A DNA stretch of 64,000 nt from Riemerella columbina (GTDB lineage: Bacteria; Bacteroidota; Bacteroidia; Flavobacteriales; Weeksellaceae), in the NCBI RefSeq assembly GCF_030517065.1, contig NZ_CP103950.1, positions 1,860,001-1,924,000 of the forward strand, in the 5' to 3' direction. Positions 8,620 through 16,737 of this stretch are shown one piece after another. Below the pieces are notes generated by a model that ran no database searches, was not told where the DNA came from, and saw only the letters and a list, made by a program, of their open reading frames with translations. The stretch's first letter is position 1, and each line of letters begins with the position of its first letter. The translations under genes and the position numbers were made by a program.

Positions 8620-8763
8620 GCTATTTATACTTTAACATTCTTTAACTTTATGTTAATTTTAGCGCCTCAAAATAATGATTTATATCATATCCTTAGCAAC
8701 ACCGATTAACACAAGCATCTATGCCACAAGCACTTATTTTAAAACTTGATGAAAAGCCAATTG

Positions 8764-9606
8764 TTAAAAACGAGCTTCCTCCGTAGCGATGGGCAAATCA
8801 TTTCGGCTCCACTCACTCCACGAACCCACATAGAGTTTAGGCAAAGGTAAGCCCGCCGCTGCCATCGCGAGGATGGTATGACAAGCCGTAACACCTGAGC
8901 CACAATGCACCACCGTTTGTTCTGGCAATTTTAATACCTTTTCATAGTGTTGCCTTAGCACCTCTGGCGATTGGAACTGCCCTTCTGCATTTAAATTTTC
9001 GGTAAAAGGCATATTCAGCGCATTCGGAATGTGCCCTGCGGTAAGGTCTATGGGCTCCTCTTTGCCTTGGTAGCGCTCCGCCGACCTTACATCAATAATG
9101 GTGTAATCTTTTTGAGTGTAATTTTCTTTAACCTCCTCTAAATCAGCGGTGGGCAAGAGCCAATGCGTTGCGGTGAGCTTCTGTGTGGCTTTTTGAGGCT
9201 GTTCCTCGCCTTGCACCATTGGAAATCCAGCGCGCGCCGCCGCCGATAGCCCTCCATCTAAAACCTGTACTTTTTCTAAACCTACCGCTCTAAGCATCCA
9301 CCACAAGCGCGCGGTGGCATTCGCTGCATTTTTATCATCATAAACGATGATGTGCTTGCCCTGCTCTATGCCTATATTCAACAGCGTTTCTTTAAACCGC
9401 TCAATGGGTGGCAAAGGGTGCCTGCCGCCTTGCGCTGGATTTTGAGGCACCGCTGCAAGGTCTTCATTAAGGTCTAAATAAAGGGCGCCTTGTAAATGTT
9501 TTTCCAAATAATGGTCTCTGGAAGTGCCGCCACTACCTGCATCAATTAAAATATAGGAATCCGTGGGCAGTTGCTTTAACGCCTCTGCGGTAATCAGTGG
9601 GTTCAT
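8764..9606 (-). CDS. sseA: Sulfurtransferase, 3-mercaptopyruvate type (two rhodanese domains)
   Basis: Transfers a sulfane sulfur from 3-mercaptopyruvate or thiosulfate to an acceptor. The 280 residues hold two rhodanese domains: an inactive one (residues ~15-130) and a catalytic one (~165-275). The active loop is CGSGVTA with Cys235, the sequence typical of mercaptopyruvate rather than thiosulfate sulfurtransferases. No signal peptide is seen, so it is cytoplasmic. It follows the nitroreductase gene by 9 nt and is probably cotranscribed with it. Confidence 0.9.
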   Translation of the reverse strand: MNPLITAEALKQLPTDSYILIDAGSGGTSRDHYLEKHLQGALYLDLNEDLAAVPQNPAQGGRHPLPPIERFKETLLNIGIEQGKHIIVYDDKNAANATARLWWMLRAVGLEKVQVLDGGLSAAARAGFPMVQGEEQPQKATQKLTATHWLLPTADLEEVKENYTQKDYTIIDVRSAERYQGKEEPIDLTAGHIPNALNMPFTENLNAEGQFQSPEVLRQHYEKVLKLPEQTVVHCGSGVTACHTILAMAAAGLPLPKLYVGSWSEWSRNDLPIATEEARF

Positions 9607-9615
9607 CGTAATGGA

Positions 9616-10245
9616 TTATAAAAATTGAAAGAGTTTATCGTCAGGTTTGCGGACTTTTTTATAATGCTGAAAGGTATCGTCTTCCGCTCTATAGCCCAGC
9701 GCCAAAGTGACCGATGCAGCCTCCTTAGTCGTGTCTAATTCTAAAATTTGGTTCATTGCAGCGGCATCAAAGCCTTCCATAGGGCAAGAATCTACGCTCT
9801 CTAAGGCGGCAGCAAACATCAAATTCCCCAGAACGATGTAACTTTGCTTTTCATTCCACGACCAAAGGCTCTCTTCGGTATGGGTTTCTATATAACCTCG
9901 GATGCTTTGTCTAAACAGCTCCAGTTGTGTCATTGGGATTTCTCGCACTTGGGTAATATGCGTTAAATAGCCTTCTAAATAGCTGTCTTCTATATTTTTC
10001 TTCGTCACAATCACCACCAAATGCGAGCAAGTGCTCACCTGCGATGGGTTTTTAAAAATGGGAATCAGTCGCTGTTTTAAGGCATCAGATTCTATCACCA
10101 CAATTCTATAAGGTTGTAAGCCTAAAGAGCTGGCAGAGAGTTTGCCTGCGGTGAGGATGTTGTTTAATATCGGTTGCGGTATATTGCGGTTGGTATCAAA
10201 TTTTTTCACGGAATACCGCTGGCTGAGTGCTTGGTTGTAATTCAT
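9616..10245 (-). CDS. NAD(P)H-dependent nitroreductase-family oxidoreductase
   Basis: FMN-dependent flavoprotein of the nitroreductase superfamily. The start at 10245 gives 209 residues beginning MNYNQALSQRYSVKKFD, the usual N-terminus of the NfsB-like group; a longer frame to 10269 crosses the promoter box. The FMN/phosphate-binding segment RYSVKKFD and the SSLGLQPYRIVVI strand are visible, as is the CPMEGFDA motif near the C-terminus. Substrates may include quinones, nitroaromatics or dihydropteridines. It heads a two-gene unit with the sulfurtransferase. Confidence 0.9.
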   Translation of the reverse strand: MNYNQALSQRYSVKKFDTNRNIPQPILNNILTAGKLSASSLGLQPYRIVVIESDALKQRLIPIFKNPSQVSTCSHLVVIVTKKNIEDSYLEGYLTHITQVREIPMTQLELFRQSIRGYIETHTEESLWSWNEKQSYIVLGNLMFAAALESVDSCPMEGFDAAAMNQILELDTTKEAASVTLALGYRAEDDTFQHYKKVRKPDDKLFQFL

Positions 10246-10249
10246 AGAG

Positions 10250-10257
10250 CAAATATA
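10250..10257 (-). promoter_or_regulatory. Promoter -7 box of the nitroreductase gene
   Basis: Minus-strand TATATTTG, then CTCT, then the ATG at 10245. A minus-strand TTG at 10280-10282 lies 22 nt upstream and can serve as the -33 element. The 4-nt gap predicts a leaderless mRNA. Confidence 0.65.
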
Positions 10258-10334
10258 GTATTTTATCATATTGTCACCCCAAAATGTGATATAAAAAAAG
10301 TGTTTTCATTATAGTTTTTAACTATCGTGATTCT

Positions 10335-10365
10335 TTGGCACTCTCCCTTATCGCTCGTAACTTTG
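10335..10365 (+). promoter_or_regulatory. dps promoter (TTG-N20-TAACTTTG)
   Basis: TTG at 10335-10337 and TAACTTTG at 10358-10365 have the spacing expected for the flavobacterial housekeeping sigma factor. The ATG is 40 nt downstream, so there is an ordinary A-rich leader. Confidence 0.7.
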
Positions 10366-10405
10366 CCCTCAGAAAATAACGAAAAAACAAATAAAATCTA
10401 TTATT

Positions 10406-10882
10406 ATGAACAATGCAACCATCATCGGACTACAAGCTTCTGACTGCCAAAACATCGCAGAGAAACTGAATGACCTTCTCGCTAATTATTCTATATTTTA
10501 TCAAAATACAAGAGGCGCCCACTGGAACATTAAAGGGGAGCAATTCTTTACGCTACACCCTAAATTTGAGGAACTTTATGACAACTTGGTTTTAAAAATT
10601 GATGAAATTGCAGAGCGTATTTTAACCCTTGGCGCTACGCCTAACCATAACTACACCGATTATCTTAAACGCTCTACCATCAAGGAAAGCCAAGAGGTGA
10701 GCGATGCCCGCAAGTGTGTAGAGAACATCCTTTCTTCATTCAAAATTGTAATTGATCTGCAAAGAGAAATTTTAGAATTGGCGGGCAACGCTGGCGATGA
10801 GGGAACCAGCTCCCAGATGAGCGACTACATTACCGAGCAAGAAAAAGAAGTGTGGATGTACAACTCTTATTTAGGACAATAA
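10406..10882 (+). CDS. dps: Dps-family DNA-binding/ferroxidase protein
   Basis: Forms a hollow dodecamer that oxidises and stores iron with H2O2 and protects DNA during stress and starvation. The 158 residues are a four-helix bundle with the Dps signature HWNIKG...FFTLHPKFEELYD, where the His, Asp and Glu make the intersubunit ferroxidase site, followed by DEIAERI. The N-terminus is short with only a few charged residues, so direct DNA binding is not certain. It stands alone behind its own promoter, as expected for a stress gene. Confidence 0.95.
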   Translation: MNNATIIGLQASDCQNIAEKLNDLLANYSIFYQNTRGAHWNIKGEQFFTLHPKFEELYDNLVLKIDEIAERILTLGATPNHNYTDYLKRSTIKESQEVSDARKCVENILSSFKIVIDLQREILELAGNAGDEGTSSQMSDYITEQEKEVWMYNSYLGQ

Positions 10883-10981
10883 TTTGAACCTCATTTTTCA
10901 TATTAACCAAGGTGGAGAAAGCGTTTTTCTCTGCCTTTTTTCTTTGCCGCACCACACCGCCGCCATATGAAAAAAAAATCC

Positions 10982-10989
10982 TATTTTTG
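10982..10989 (+). promoter_or_regulatory. Promoter -7 box of pncB
   Basis: TATTTTTG matches TAnnTTTG, 20 nt before the pncB ATG at 11010. Confidence 0.55.
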
Positions 10990-11009
10990 CTATCTAATAA
11001 AAACAGTCT

Positions 11010-12185
11010 ATGTCTGGCACTCGTCTTAAATCCATTTTGGATAATGATTTTTATAAAATTACCATGCAAAATGCCGTGGTAAAATTATTCCCCACCGATA
11101 AAGTAAAATACGAATTTATCAACCGTGGCAAGCATTTTTTCCCTGAAGGTTTTGCGGAAGAATTACAAAAATCCGTGAACGCTATGGCGGAGCTTAAACT
11201 CACCAAAGCCGAAAAAAAATACCTCCAAGAGACCTGCCCCTATTTGGATTTACCTTATTTAGATTTTTTAGAAGGCTACCAATATGACCCTTCCGAAGTG
11301 AAAATTACCCAAACCGATACCGAGCTAAAAGTCAGCGTAGAAGGGCTTTGGTACCGCACCATTCTTTGGGAAGTGCCCTTATTAGCGCTCATTTCCGAAC
11401 TCCATTATCAGATGAATAAAATGGAACGGGATTCCAACGAAGCCGTGATTCAAAACACGATAGAAAAATCCCGAAAACTCAATGAACTGGGCGTTACCTT
11501 TGCTGAATTTGGCACACGGCGACGACATTCTTATAAAGTCCACGAACTCGTGATGAAAACCCTTATCGATGAGAAAAAAGGGCAATTTATTGGCACTTCC
11601 AATGTTCATTTTGCGATGAAATTTGGCGTAAAGCCCATTGGCACCCACGCCCACGAGTGGTTTATGTTCCACGCCGCAGAATACGGCTTCAAGATGGCCA
11701 ACCAGCTGGCGTTAGAGCATTGGGTAGATGTTTACCGTGGCGATTTAGGGGTGGCGCTCTCCGACACCTATACCACAGAGGTTTTCTTCCGCCAGTTTGA
11801 TAAAAAATTCGCTAAGTTGTTTGATGGCGTACGCCACGATAGCGGTGATCCTATAGAATTCGCAAAAAAAACCATAGAACATTACGAAGCCTTTGGCATC
11901 AATCCGAATTTTAAATACATCATTTTCTCTGATGGCCTCAACCTTGAAAAGGTAGAAGAAATTACCAATGCCACGCGCGGCACCATCGGTATTTCGTTTG
12001 GTATTGGCACTAATCTAACTAATGATGTTGGGCTAAAACCAATGAACATCGTGATGAAACTCATTGGCGTACAAGCCCCTAACGGCGACTGGATCCCAAC
12101 GGTAAAACTCTCCGATGAACGCGGTAAATACACTGGAGAACCTAAAATGATAGAACTCGCTAAAGAAGTTTTACGAATTTCATAA
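11010..12185 (+). CDS. pncB: Nicotinate phosphoribosyltransferase
   Basis: Makes nicotinate mononucleotide from nicotinate and PRPP in the NAD salvage (Preiss-Handler) pathway; cytoplasmic. The 391 residues carry the family motifs NDFYKITMQ near the N-terminus, EFGTRRRHSYKVHE (with the autophosphorylation-region His), the GTSNVHFAMKFG segment and the HDSGDP phosphate-binding motif. Length matches the E. coli-type enzyme. It is followed after 3 nt by rmuC, and a four-nucleotide-scale spacing suggests one transcript through the methyltransferase gene at 13692. Confidence 0.96.
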   Translation: MSGTRLKSILDNDFYKITMQNAVVKLFPTDKVKYEFINRGKHFFPEGFAEELQKSVNAMAELKLTKAEKKYLQETCPYLDLPYLDFLEGYQYDPSEVKITQTDTELKVSVEGLWYRTILWEVPLLALISELHYQMNKMERDSNEAVIQNTIEKSRKLNELGVTFAEFGTRRRHSYKVHELVMKTLIDEKKGQFIGTSNVHFAMKFGVKPIGTHAHEWFMFHAAEYGFKMANQLALEHWVDVYRGDLGVALSDTYTTEVFFRQFDKKFAKLFDGVRHDSGDPIEFAKKTIEHYEAFGINPNFKYIIFSDGLNLEKVEEITNATRGTIGISFGIGTNLTNDVGLKPMNIVMKLIGVQAPNGDWIPTVKLSDERGKYTGEPKMIELAKEVLRIS

Positions 12186-12188
12186 ATA

Positions 12189-13679
12189 ATGATGGTAAAT
12201 TCTTATATTTTCATTTTTCTTATTTTAGGCATCGCCATTGGGGCGGTGGTGGTTTATTTCGTGATGAAATCAGGGCAAATCAGCCGTTCTGTGTATGATG
12301 AGCTCAATCAAAAATTTATTGCTACCGAAATTGATTTAAAAAATCAACAAGCCAAAGCGCAAGAACTCAACCAAAATTTAGAGGAGGAAAAAGCTTTGGG
12401 CACTCAAAAAATAGAGGAAATCAACCGCTTGAACCAGCATTTGGCACAACTTTCAGCACAGCAAGAAAGCCAAAGCCAACGCTTAGAAGAAGTTCAGCAT
12501 CAGTTGGCGCAAAAATCTCTACACCACGAAGAAAGCCTTCAAAAAAATCAAGAATATTACGCACAAATTAGTGAACTTTTGGCTAAAAACGATGGTTTAT
12601 CTCAACTATTAGCCACTCAAAAAAAGGAAATAGAGAAAATCCAAGAAGAGGCAAAACTGCAGTTTGAGAACATCGCCAATAAGATTTTGGAAGAAAAAAC
12701 GGAGAAATTTACAGCCGTTAATCAAACGCACCTCAAATCCATTTTAGAGCCTTTGGGGGAAAATTTAGAAAGTTTCAAAAAACGCGTTAACGAGGTTTAT
12801 GAAAACGAAAGTCGGGAGCGTTTTTCCCTCAGTAATGTCATCAAACTGATGATGGAACAGACCACCAAAGTAAGCCAAGAAGCCAATAATCTGGCTTCCG
12901 CACTCAAAGGTCAAACCAAAACGCAAGGCGACTGGGGCGAGATGATTTTGGAGCGTATTTTAGAAGATTCTGGGCTGACCAACGGCAGGGAATATGTTAC
13001 GCAATACCACATCAAAACCGAAGATGGAGACACACAACGCCCTGATTTTGTGCTCAAACTCCCTGGCAAACAAATGGTGATTATTGATTCCAAGGTTTCT
13101 CTAAATGCCTATGAAAGAATGGTAAGCAGCGAAAATGAGGAAGAGAGAAAGCAGCAACTCCAACTCCACTTGCTCGCCATCAAAAATCATATTGATACTT
13201 TGGCAAAAAAACGGTATGACAATATTAAAGAATCTTTGGATTTCACAATTATGTTTGTGCCTATAGAACCCGCCTTTCTTACTGCTGTTCAGCATGATAG
13301 CCAACTTTGGAACTACGCCTACCGCAAGCATATTATTTTGCTCAGCCCTACCAATCTCATCGCTTATCTCAAACTGATTTCTGATGTTTGGAAACGCGCT
13401 GACCAAAACCAAAATGCCGAAGAAATAGCCCGTCAAGCTGGGGCTTTGTATGATAAATTTGAAGGTTTCATCAATGATTTGCTAAAAATCGGTAAGAAAA
13501 TGGATGATGCCAAAAGCGATTATGAAAACGCGATGAAAAAGCTTTCCACAGGGCGCGGCAACTTGGTGAGTAGTGCTCAAAAGCTTAAAAATATGGGCGC
13601 CACTTCTAAAAAAGCACTCCCTGAAGCCTTGGTAGAACGGGCTCAAAACTCCATTGACTCAGATGAGCCATCACTCTAA
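12189..13679 (+). CDS. rmuC: DNA recombination protein RmuC
   Basis: The RmuC family limits inversions and rearrangements and has a predicted nuclease fold. The 496 residues start with a single membrane anchor (residues 4-25), then a long Gln/Glu-rich coiled coil (about 30-190). The conserved RmuC domain follows (GDWGEMILERILEDSGL, RPDFVLKLPGKQMVIIDSKVSL), ending in a basic/Ser tail. The DSK motif is the likely nuclease-like active site. Two ATGs are adjacent at 12189 and 12192; either works. It sits between pncB (3-nt gap) and an RNA methyltransferase (12-nt gap). Confidence 0.94.
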   Translation: MMVNSYIFIFLILGIAIGAVVVYFVMKSGQISRSVYDELNQKFIATEIDLKNQQAKAQELNQNLEEEKALGTQKIEEINRLNQHLAQLSAQQESQSQRLEEVQHQLAQKSLHHEESLQKNQEYYAQISELLAKNDGLSQLLATQKKEIEKIQEEAKLQFENIANKILEEKTEKFTAVNQTHLKSILEPLGENLESFKKRVNEVYENESRERFSLSNVIKLMMEQTTKVSQEANNLASALKGQTKTQGDWGEMILERILEDSGLTNGREYVTQYHIKTEDGDTQRPDFVLKLPGKQMVIIDSKVSLNAYERMVSSENEEERKQQLQLHLLAIKNHIDTLAKKRYDNIKESLDFTIMFVPIEPAFLTAVQHDSQLWNYAYRKHIILLSPTNLIAYLKLISDVWKRADQNQNAEEIARQAGALYDKFEGFINDLLKIGKKMDDAKSDYENAMKKLSTGRGNLVSSAQKLKNMGATSKKALPEALVERAQNSIDSDEPSL

Positions 13680-13691
13680 ATTAGACCTCTT

Positions 13692-14492
13692 ATGCGTACG
13701 GTTATAGAAAGTTTACAAAACGAAAAAATTAAATACCTCTATCGGCTCCTTAGCGACAATCGTTTTAGAAAGAAAGAGAAAAAGCTGGTGGTAGAGGGCG
13801 TACAAGAAAATCGGCGTGCCTTAGATTTTGGCTATGAGCATACGGCATTTTACCTCTGTCCATCTATTTTTTCTGATGCTTTCGCCTTGCCCGAAAATGC
13901 AAAAATCTATGAAATTTCCGAGAAAATTTATCAAAAATTAGCTTATAGAGGTACCACGGAAGGCATTTTAGGGCTTTACCAAACGCCTTATTTTTCCTTA
14001 GCGGATTATCAACCCAGTGCCAATGCTGCTGTAATCATCGTGGAAAGCATTGAAAAACCAGGAAATTTAGGTGCTATTTTACGCAGTTGTGAAGCTTTTG
14101 GGATAGAAGCGTTGATCCTTTCTGATATTAAAATTGACCTCTACAACCCCAATGTACTGCGTTCCAGCGTGGGTTGCCTTTTTGGAATGAAAGTCTTCCA
14201 AAGCGATAATACCAGCATTTTAGATTTTCTAAAACAACATCAGTTTTCTATATTCACCACTTTTATGAGCTATGATGCACAGATGATTGATGAGAAAGAT
14301 TTTACTCAAAAATCGGCATTGGTTTTTGGGACAGAGCATTCTGGTATCAGTCCTTTTTGGGAAAATCAAGGCGAGAATGTGTTAATTCCTATGACAGGCA
14401 CGATTGATTCTCTTAACTTGAGTAATGCCGTTGCCATCAGTTGCTATGAAATTCTGAGACAAAAGCGTAAAAATCATCAGCAAATGACATAA
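13692..14492 (+). CDS. TrmH-family (SpoU) RNA 2'-O-methyltransferase
   Basis: SAM-dependent methyltransferase acting on the ribose of rRNA or tRNA. The 266 residues have an N-terminal substrate-binding domain (about 1-95) and the SPOUT knot domain. Motif 1 is EKPGNLGAILRSCEAFG, motif 2 is LVFGTEHSGIS, and motif 3 is IPMTGTIDSLNLSNAVAIS, which includes the Asn and Ser of the knot. The exact RNA target cannot be told. It is last in the pncB-rmuC unit and converges on the Ala-rich lipoprotein gene. Confidence 0.93.
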   Translation: MRTVIESLQNEKIKYLYRLLSDNRFRKKEKKLVVEGVQENRRALDFGYEHTAFYLCPSIFSDAFALPENAKIYEISEKIYQKLAYRGTTEGILGLYQTPYFSLADYQPSANAAVIIVESIEKPGNLGAILRSCEAFGIEALILSDIKIDLYNPNVLRSSVGCLFGMKVFQSDNTSILDFLKQHQFSIFTTFMSYDAQMIDEKDFTQKSALVFGTEHSGISPFWENQGENVLIPMTGTIDSLNLSNAVAISCYEILRQKRKNHQQMT

Positions 14493-14497
14493 AAAAA

Positions 14498-14518
14498 CCG
14501 CTCTCAAAAAGAGAGCGG
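14498..14518 (-). terminator. Terminator of the Ala-rich lipoprotein gene
   Basis: 8-bp perfect hairpin CCGCTCTC-AAAAA-GAGAGCGG. On the minus strand it is followed by seven T, so it mainly serves the minus-strand gene; it may also slow the convergent methyltransferase transcript. Confidence 0.85.
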
Positions 14519-14543
14519 AAGAGTTCTTTAACCAAAAATTTGA

Positions 14544-14834
14544 TTAGTGAGCAGCTTCTTCAACAGCTTCTTTAGCGTCTTTTGCAGCATCCTTAGCAGC
14601 GTCAGCAGCATCTTTAGCAGCTTCAGCAGCTTTATCAGCAACAGTTCCGATACCTTCAGCAGCTACAGTAGCAGCAGAATCAACAACAGCAGCAGCAGAA
14701 TCAGCTACAGCAGCAGCAGAATCAACAACAGCAGCAGCAGTAGAATCTACACCTGTAGTTTCAGTGTTTTCAGTTTTTTTACAAGCTACAACAGCTAAAG
14801 CAGCAACAGCCGCTACGAACAATGATTTTTTCAT
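14544..14834 (-). CDS. Small Ala-rich lipoprotein
   Basis: A 96-residue precursor. A signal peptide (MKKSLFVAAVAALAVVAC) ends in a lipobox with Cys18, so it is a lipoprotein. The mature part is almost only Ala, Asp, Ser, Val, Lys and Glu, built from imperfect repeats such as VDSAAA and then AAKDAADAAKDAAK, which would form an amphipathic helix. Similar abundant, low-complexity lipoproteins occur in Chryseobacterium relatives. The gene has its own strong promoter, a 57-nt leader and a strong terminator, suggesting high expression. A structural, Lpp-like role is only a guess. Confidence 0.82.
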   Translation of the reverse strand: MKKSLFVAAVAALAVVACKKTENTETTGVDSTAAAVVDSAAAVADSAAAVVDSAATVAAEGIGTVADKAAEAAKDAADAAKDAAKDAKEAVEEAAH

Positions 14835-14891
14835 AATGAATTAAATTTTAAATTTGTTTAATAATTACTCTGTTCTTCAATTTGAACAAGG

Positions 14892-14920
14892 CAAAGGTAA
14901 TATTATAAATAAATTTGCAA
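14892..14920 (-). promoter_or_regulatory. Promoter of the Ala-rich lipoprotein gene
   Basis: Minus-strand TTG (14918-14920), 18 nt spacer, TACCTTTG (14892-14899). Near-perfect consensus. The -33 element lies back to back with that of the divergent promoter (TTTG at 14914-14917). Confidence 0.75.
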
Positions 14921-14945
14921 GAGAAAATTTATTGTAATATCTTTG
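14914..14945 (+). promoter_or_regulatory. Promoter of the 15006 gene (TTTG-N20-TATCTTTG)
   Basis: TTTG at 14914-14917 and TATCTTTG at 14938-14945. The expected start of transcription near 14950 precedes a 17-codon ATG frame at 14965 that overlaps the TTG start of the main gene in another frame. Confidence 0.65.
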
Positions 14946-15005
14946 TAAAACCATTTTACAAAAAATGAATACTCAAAATCAAATAGTTATATCAAATTAT
15001 CAATT

Positions 15006-16148
15006 TTGGCTGATTTAGATTTATTATACTTTGAACAACTAAAAAAGGAGGTTCAAGAGCAATTTTTAAAAGATCACACCCCATCTGAGGCAGAAATTTC
15101 TCAATGGAAAGGAATTGATATTGTCTATTTTCAGGAAGATTTAAGAAAAAAAGCCAAAGGAAACATCAGCGAAAAATCGTTTTATAACTATTTTAAAAAT
15201 ATCCCTGTAAGCAAGTTGCCGCGTATTGACATGCTCAATTTACTCTCTGCCTATGCGGGATACGCGTCTTGGTATGACTTTAAGAAAAACCATCCTCACA
15301 TCAGCGAATTGCTTTTAATGGAAGCAGCTCAATTAGAAGCCTCGCCTTCGGAGTCAGAGGACATTCATATAGAAGAAGGTTTTATCAAAAAAGAGGTTTT
15401 ATCTCCAGAAAAAAATGAGGACAAAAAACTAATTTTACAAAATAGCAATACTGATAACGAATATGTTAAGCAAAATACACCTTCTAAAAACACTACGAAT
15501 AAAAAAGAAAAAAAACGATTTTTCAACCGTTCTTATGCTTGGATGGCGATTTTAATCTTGATTGGTGTAGTATCTGGCGCTATTTTCCTCATTACCAATC
15601 TATTTTCCACTAAAAATTATGCTTTTAGGTTTATTGATGCCGACAGAAATACCAGCATCAATGATTTCTTAGATGTTAAAATCCTTATTGAGGGCGAATC
15701 GCCTATTCTACAAAAGGTAAAACCGAATGATATTCTAACTTATACCACCAAATCTAAAACTTTGGCTATGGTGATTTCCTCTCCTTACTATAAAACGGAT
15801 ACCATTTATCGGAATTTGGAGCACGCACCTACTTATCCACAATACGAGACCATACAGCTGAAGCCCGATGATTACGCGATTATGCTGAATTATTATTCCA
15901 AAAAATCAGATGTAGATGTCAATAAAAAAAGGGAACGCCTCAACCGATTGATTAGCGATCAGGCGTTAATTTACCAAGTTTTTGATAATGAAACTTATGG
16001 TGTAGAAATTATTGATAAAGAGCGCTACATTACCCTGATGACCACGCCTACCACATCGCTAAAAAATCTGCAAATGATTAATACTCAGATGAAAAATGGA
16101 AAAATAGTGATGATTAAATTTAGAATTACAACCCAAAATGACCAATAA
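15006..16148 (+). CDS. Unknown protein with single central membrane segment
   Basis: The frame translates from a TTG at 15006 to 380 residues; no in-frame ATG exists upstream before a stop. The N-terminal part (1-95, with SFYNYFKNIPVSKLPRIDMLNLLSAYAGYASWYDF) is a helical module seen in several Bacteroidetes proteins of unknown function. A charged linker, one membrane helix near 178-198 (basic side first) and a periplasmic C-terminal domain follow. This one-pass layout suggests a sensor or anti-sigma-like protein, but that is inference. A one-base change in the T4 run at 15004-15007 would join it to an upstream ATG (see findings). It overlaps the next gene by 11 nt. Confidence 0.72.
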   Translation: MADLDLLYFEQLKKEVQEQFLKDHTPSEAEISQWKGIDIVYFQEDLRKKAKGNISEKSFYNYFKNIPVSKLPRIDMLNLLSAYAGYASWYDFKKNHPHISELLLMEAAQLEASPSESEDIHIEEGFIKKEVLSPEKNEDKKLILQNSNTDNEYVKQNTPSKNTTNKKEKKRFFNRSYAWMAILILIGVVSGAIFLITNLFSTKNYAFRFIDADRNTSINDFLDVKILIEGESPILQKVKPNDILTYTTKSKTLAMVISSPYYKTDTIYRNLEHAPTYPQYETIQLKPDDYAIMLNYYSKKSDVDVNKKRERLNRLISDQALIYQVFDNETYGVEIIDKERYITLMTTPTTSLKNLQMINTQMKNGKIVMIKFRITTQNDQ

Positions 16149-16737
16149 AGCCATGAAACCGAACCTATGCCTTCTTTATATTTTAAGTTTTCTATTGAGT
16201 TGGTCTTGTACGCCCAAAGAAAAAACGCCCAACATCAGCGATTTAGAAAAATTGAGAAATAGTAGCAATAAAAACTTTTATCCTGTTAATCAGATGGATA
16301 GCACACAAGCCATCCACGCCATTACCACGCAAAAAGTACAGGAAGTTTTAGACCTATCCACACTCTACCTCTCTGGCAATAGAGACACCGAGATTGATTC
16401 CACGATTTATAAACAATTATTGAAATATTTTGAGGCACCTGATAGTCTAACATTAAAACCGTTATTCACTGAAATAGAGAGTCTTAAAGTAAAAAATATT
16501 AAAGTCTACGAGCTTAATATTACGCAAATGCCGTATCAAAAAGACACCCTTAATAATGCACAATTTAAGGTAGAATATTTTGATCGATTTAATAAAACGA
16601 TGGGCATACACGAGAAAAATGCGCAATATATTCTAAAAGCTGCGCCTGAAAAATTCAAAAAAGAATTTAAGTTTTATTTTCTGAATTTCTACACTGCCCC
16701 GCCAAAAGACAGCACTTCCGTAGGTGTGATTAAATAA
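16138..16737 (+). CDS. Putative lipoprotein of unknown function
   Basis: 199 residues starting inside the end of the previous gene (11-nt overlap), so the pair is coupled. A signal peptide (from the second Met at 16153, MKPNLCLLYILSF) ends in a lipobox at LSWSC, followed by TPKEK. The mature part (about 175 residues) is Lys- and Asp-rich with no motif I recognise. Both the overlap and the shared promoter suggest that it works with the one-pass membrane protein. Its last 49 bases overlap the end of the convergent 5-formyl-THF cyclo-ligase gene. Confidence 0.72.
   Translation: MTNKAMKPNLCLLYILSFLLSWSCTPKEKTPNISDLEKLRNSSNKNFYPVNQMDSTQAIHAITTQKVQEVLDLSTLYLSGNRDTEIDSTIYKQLLKYFEAPDSLTLKPLFTEIESLKVKNIKVYELNITQMPYQKDTLNNAQFKVEYFDRFNKTMGIHEKNAQYILKAAPEKFKKEFKFYFLNFYTAPPKDSTSVGVIK

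Noticed and set aside
8720-8785. 21-codon plus-strand frame (MPQALILKLDEKPIVKNELPP)
   Set aside because: No promoter box, overlaps the end of the sulfurtransferase gene, and too short to judge.
14547-14798. Ser-rich plus-strand frame opposite the Ala-rich lipoprotein
   Set aside because: It is the complement of the GCN/GAT repeats and has no promoter.
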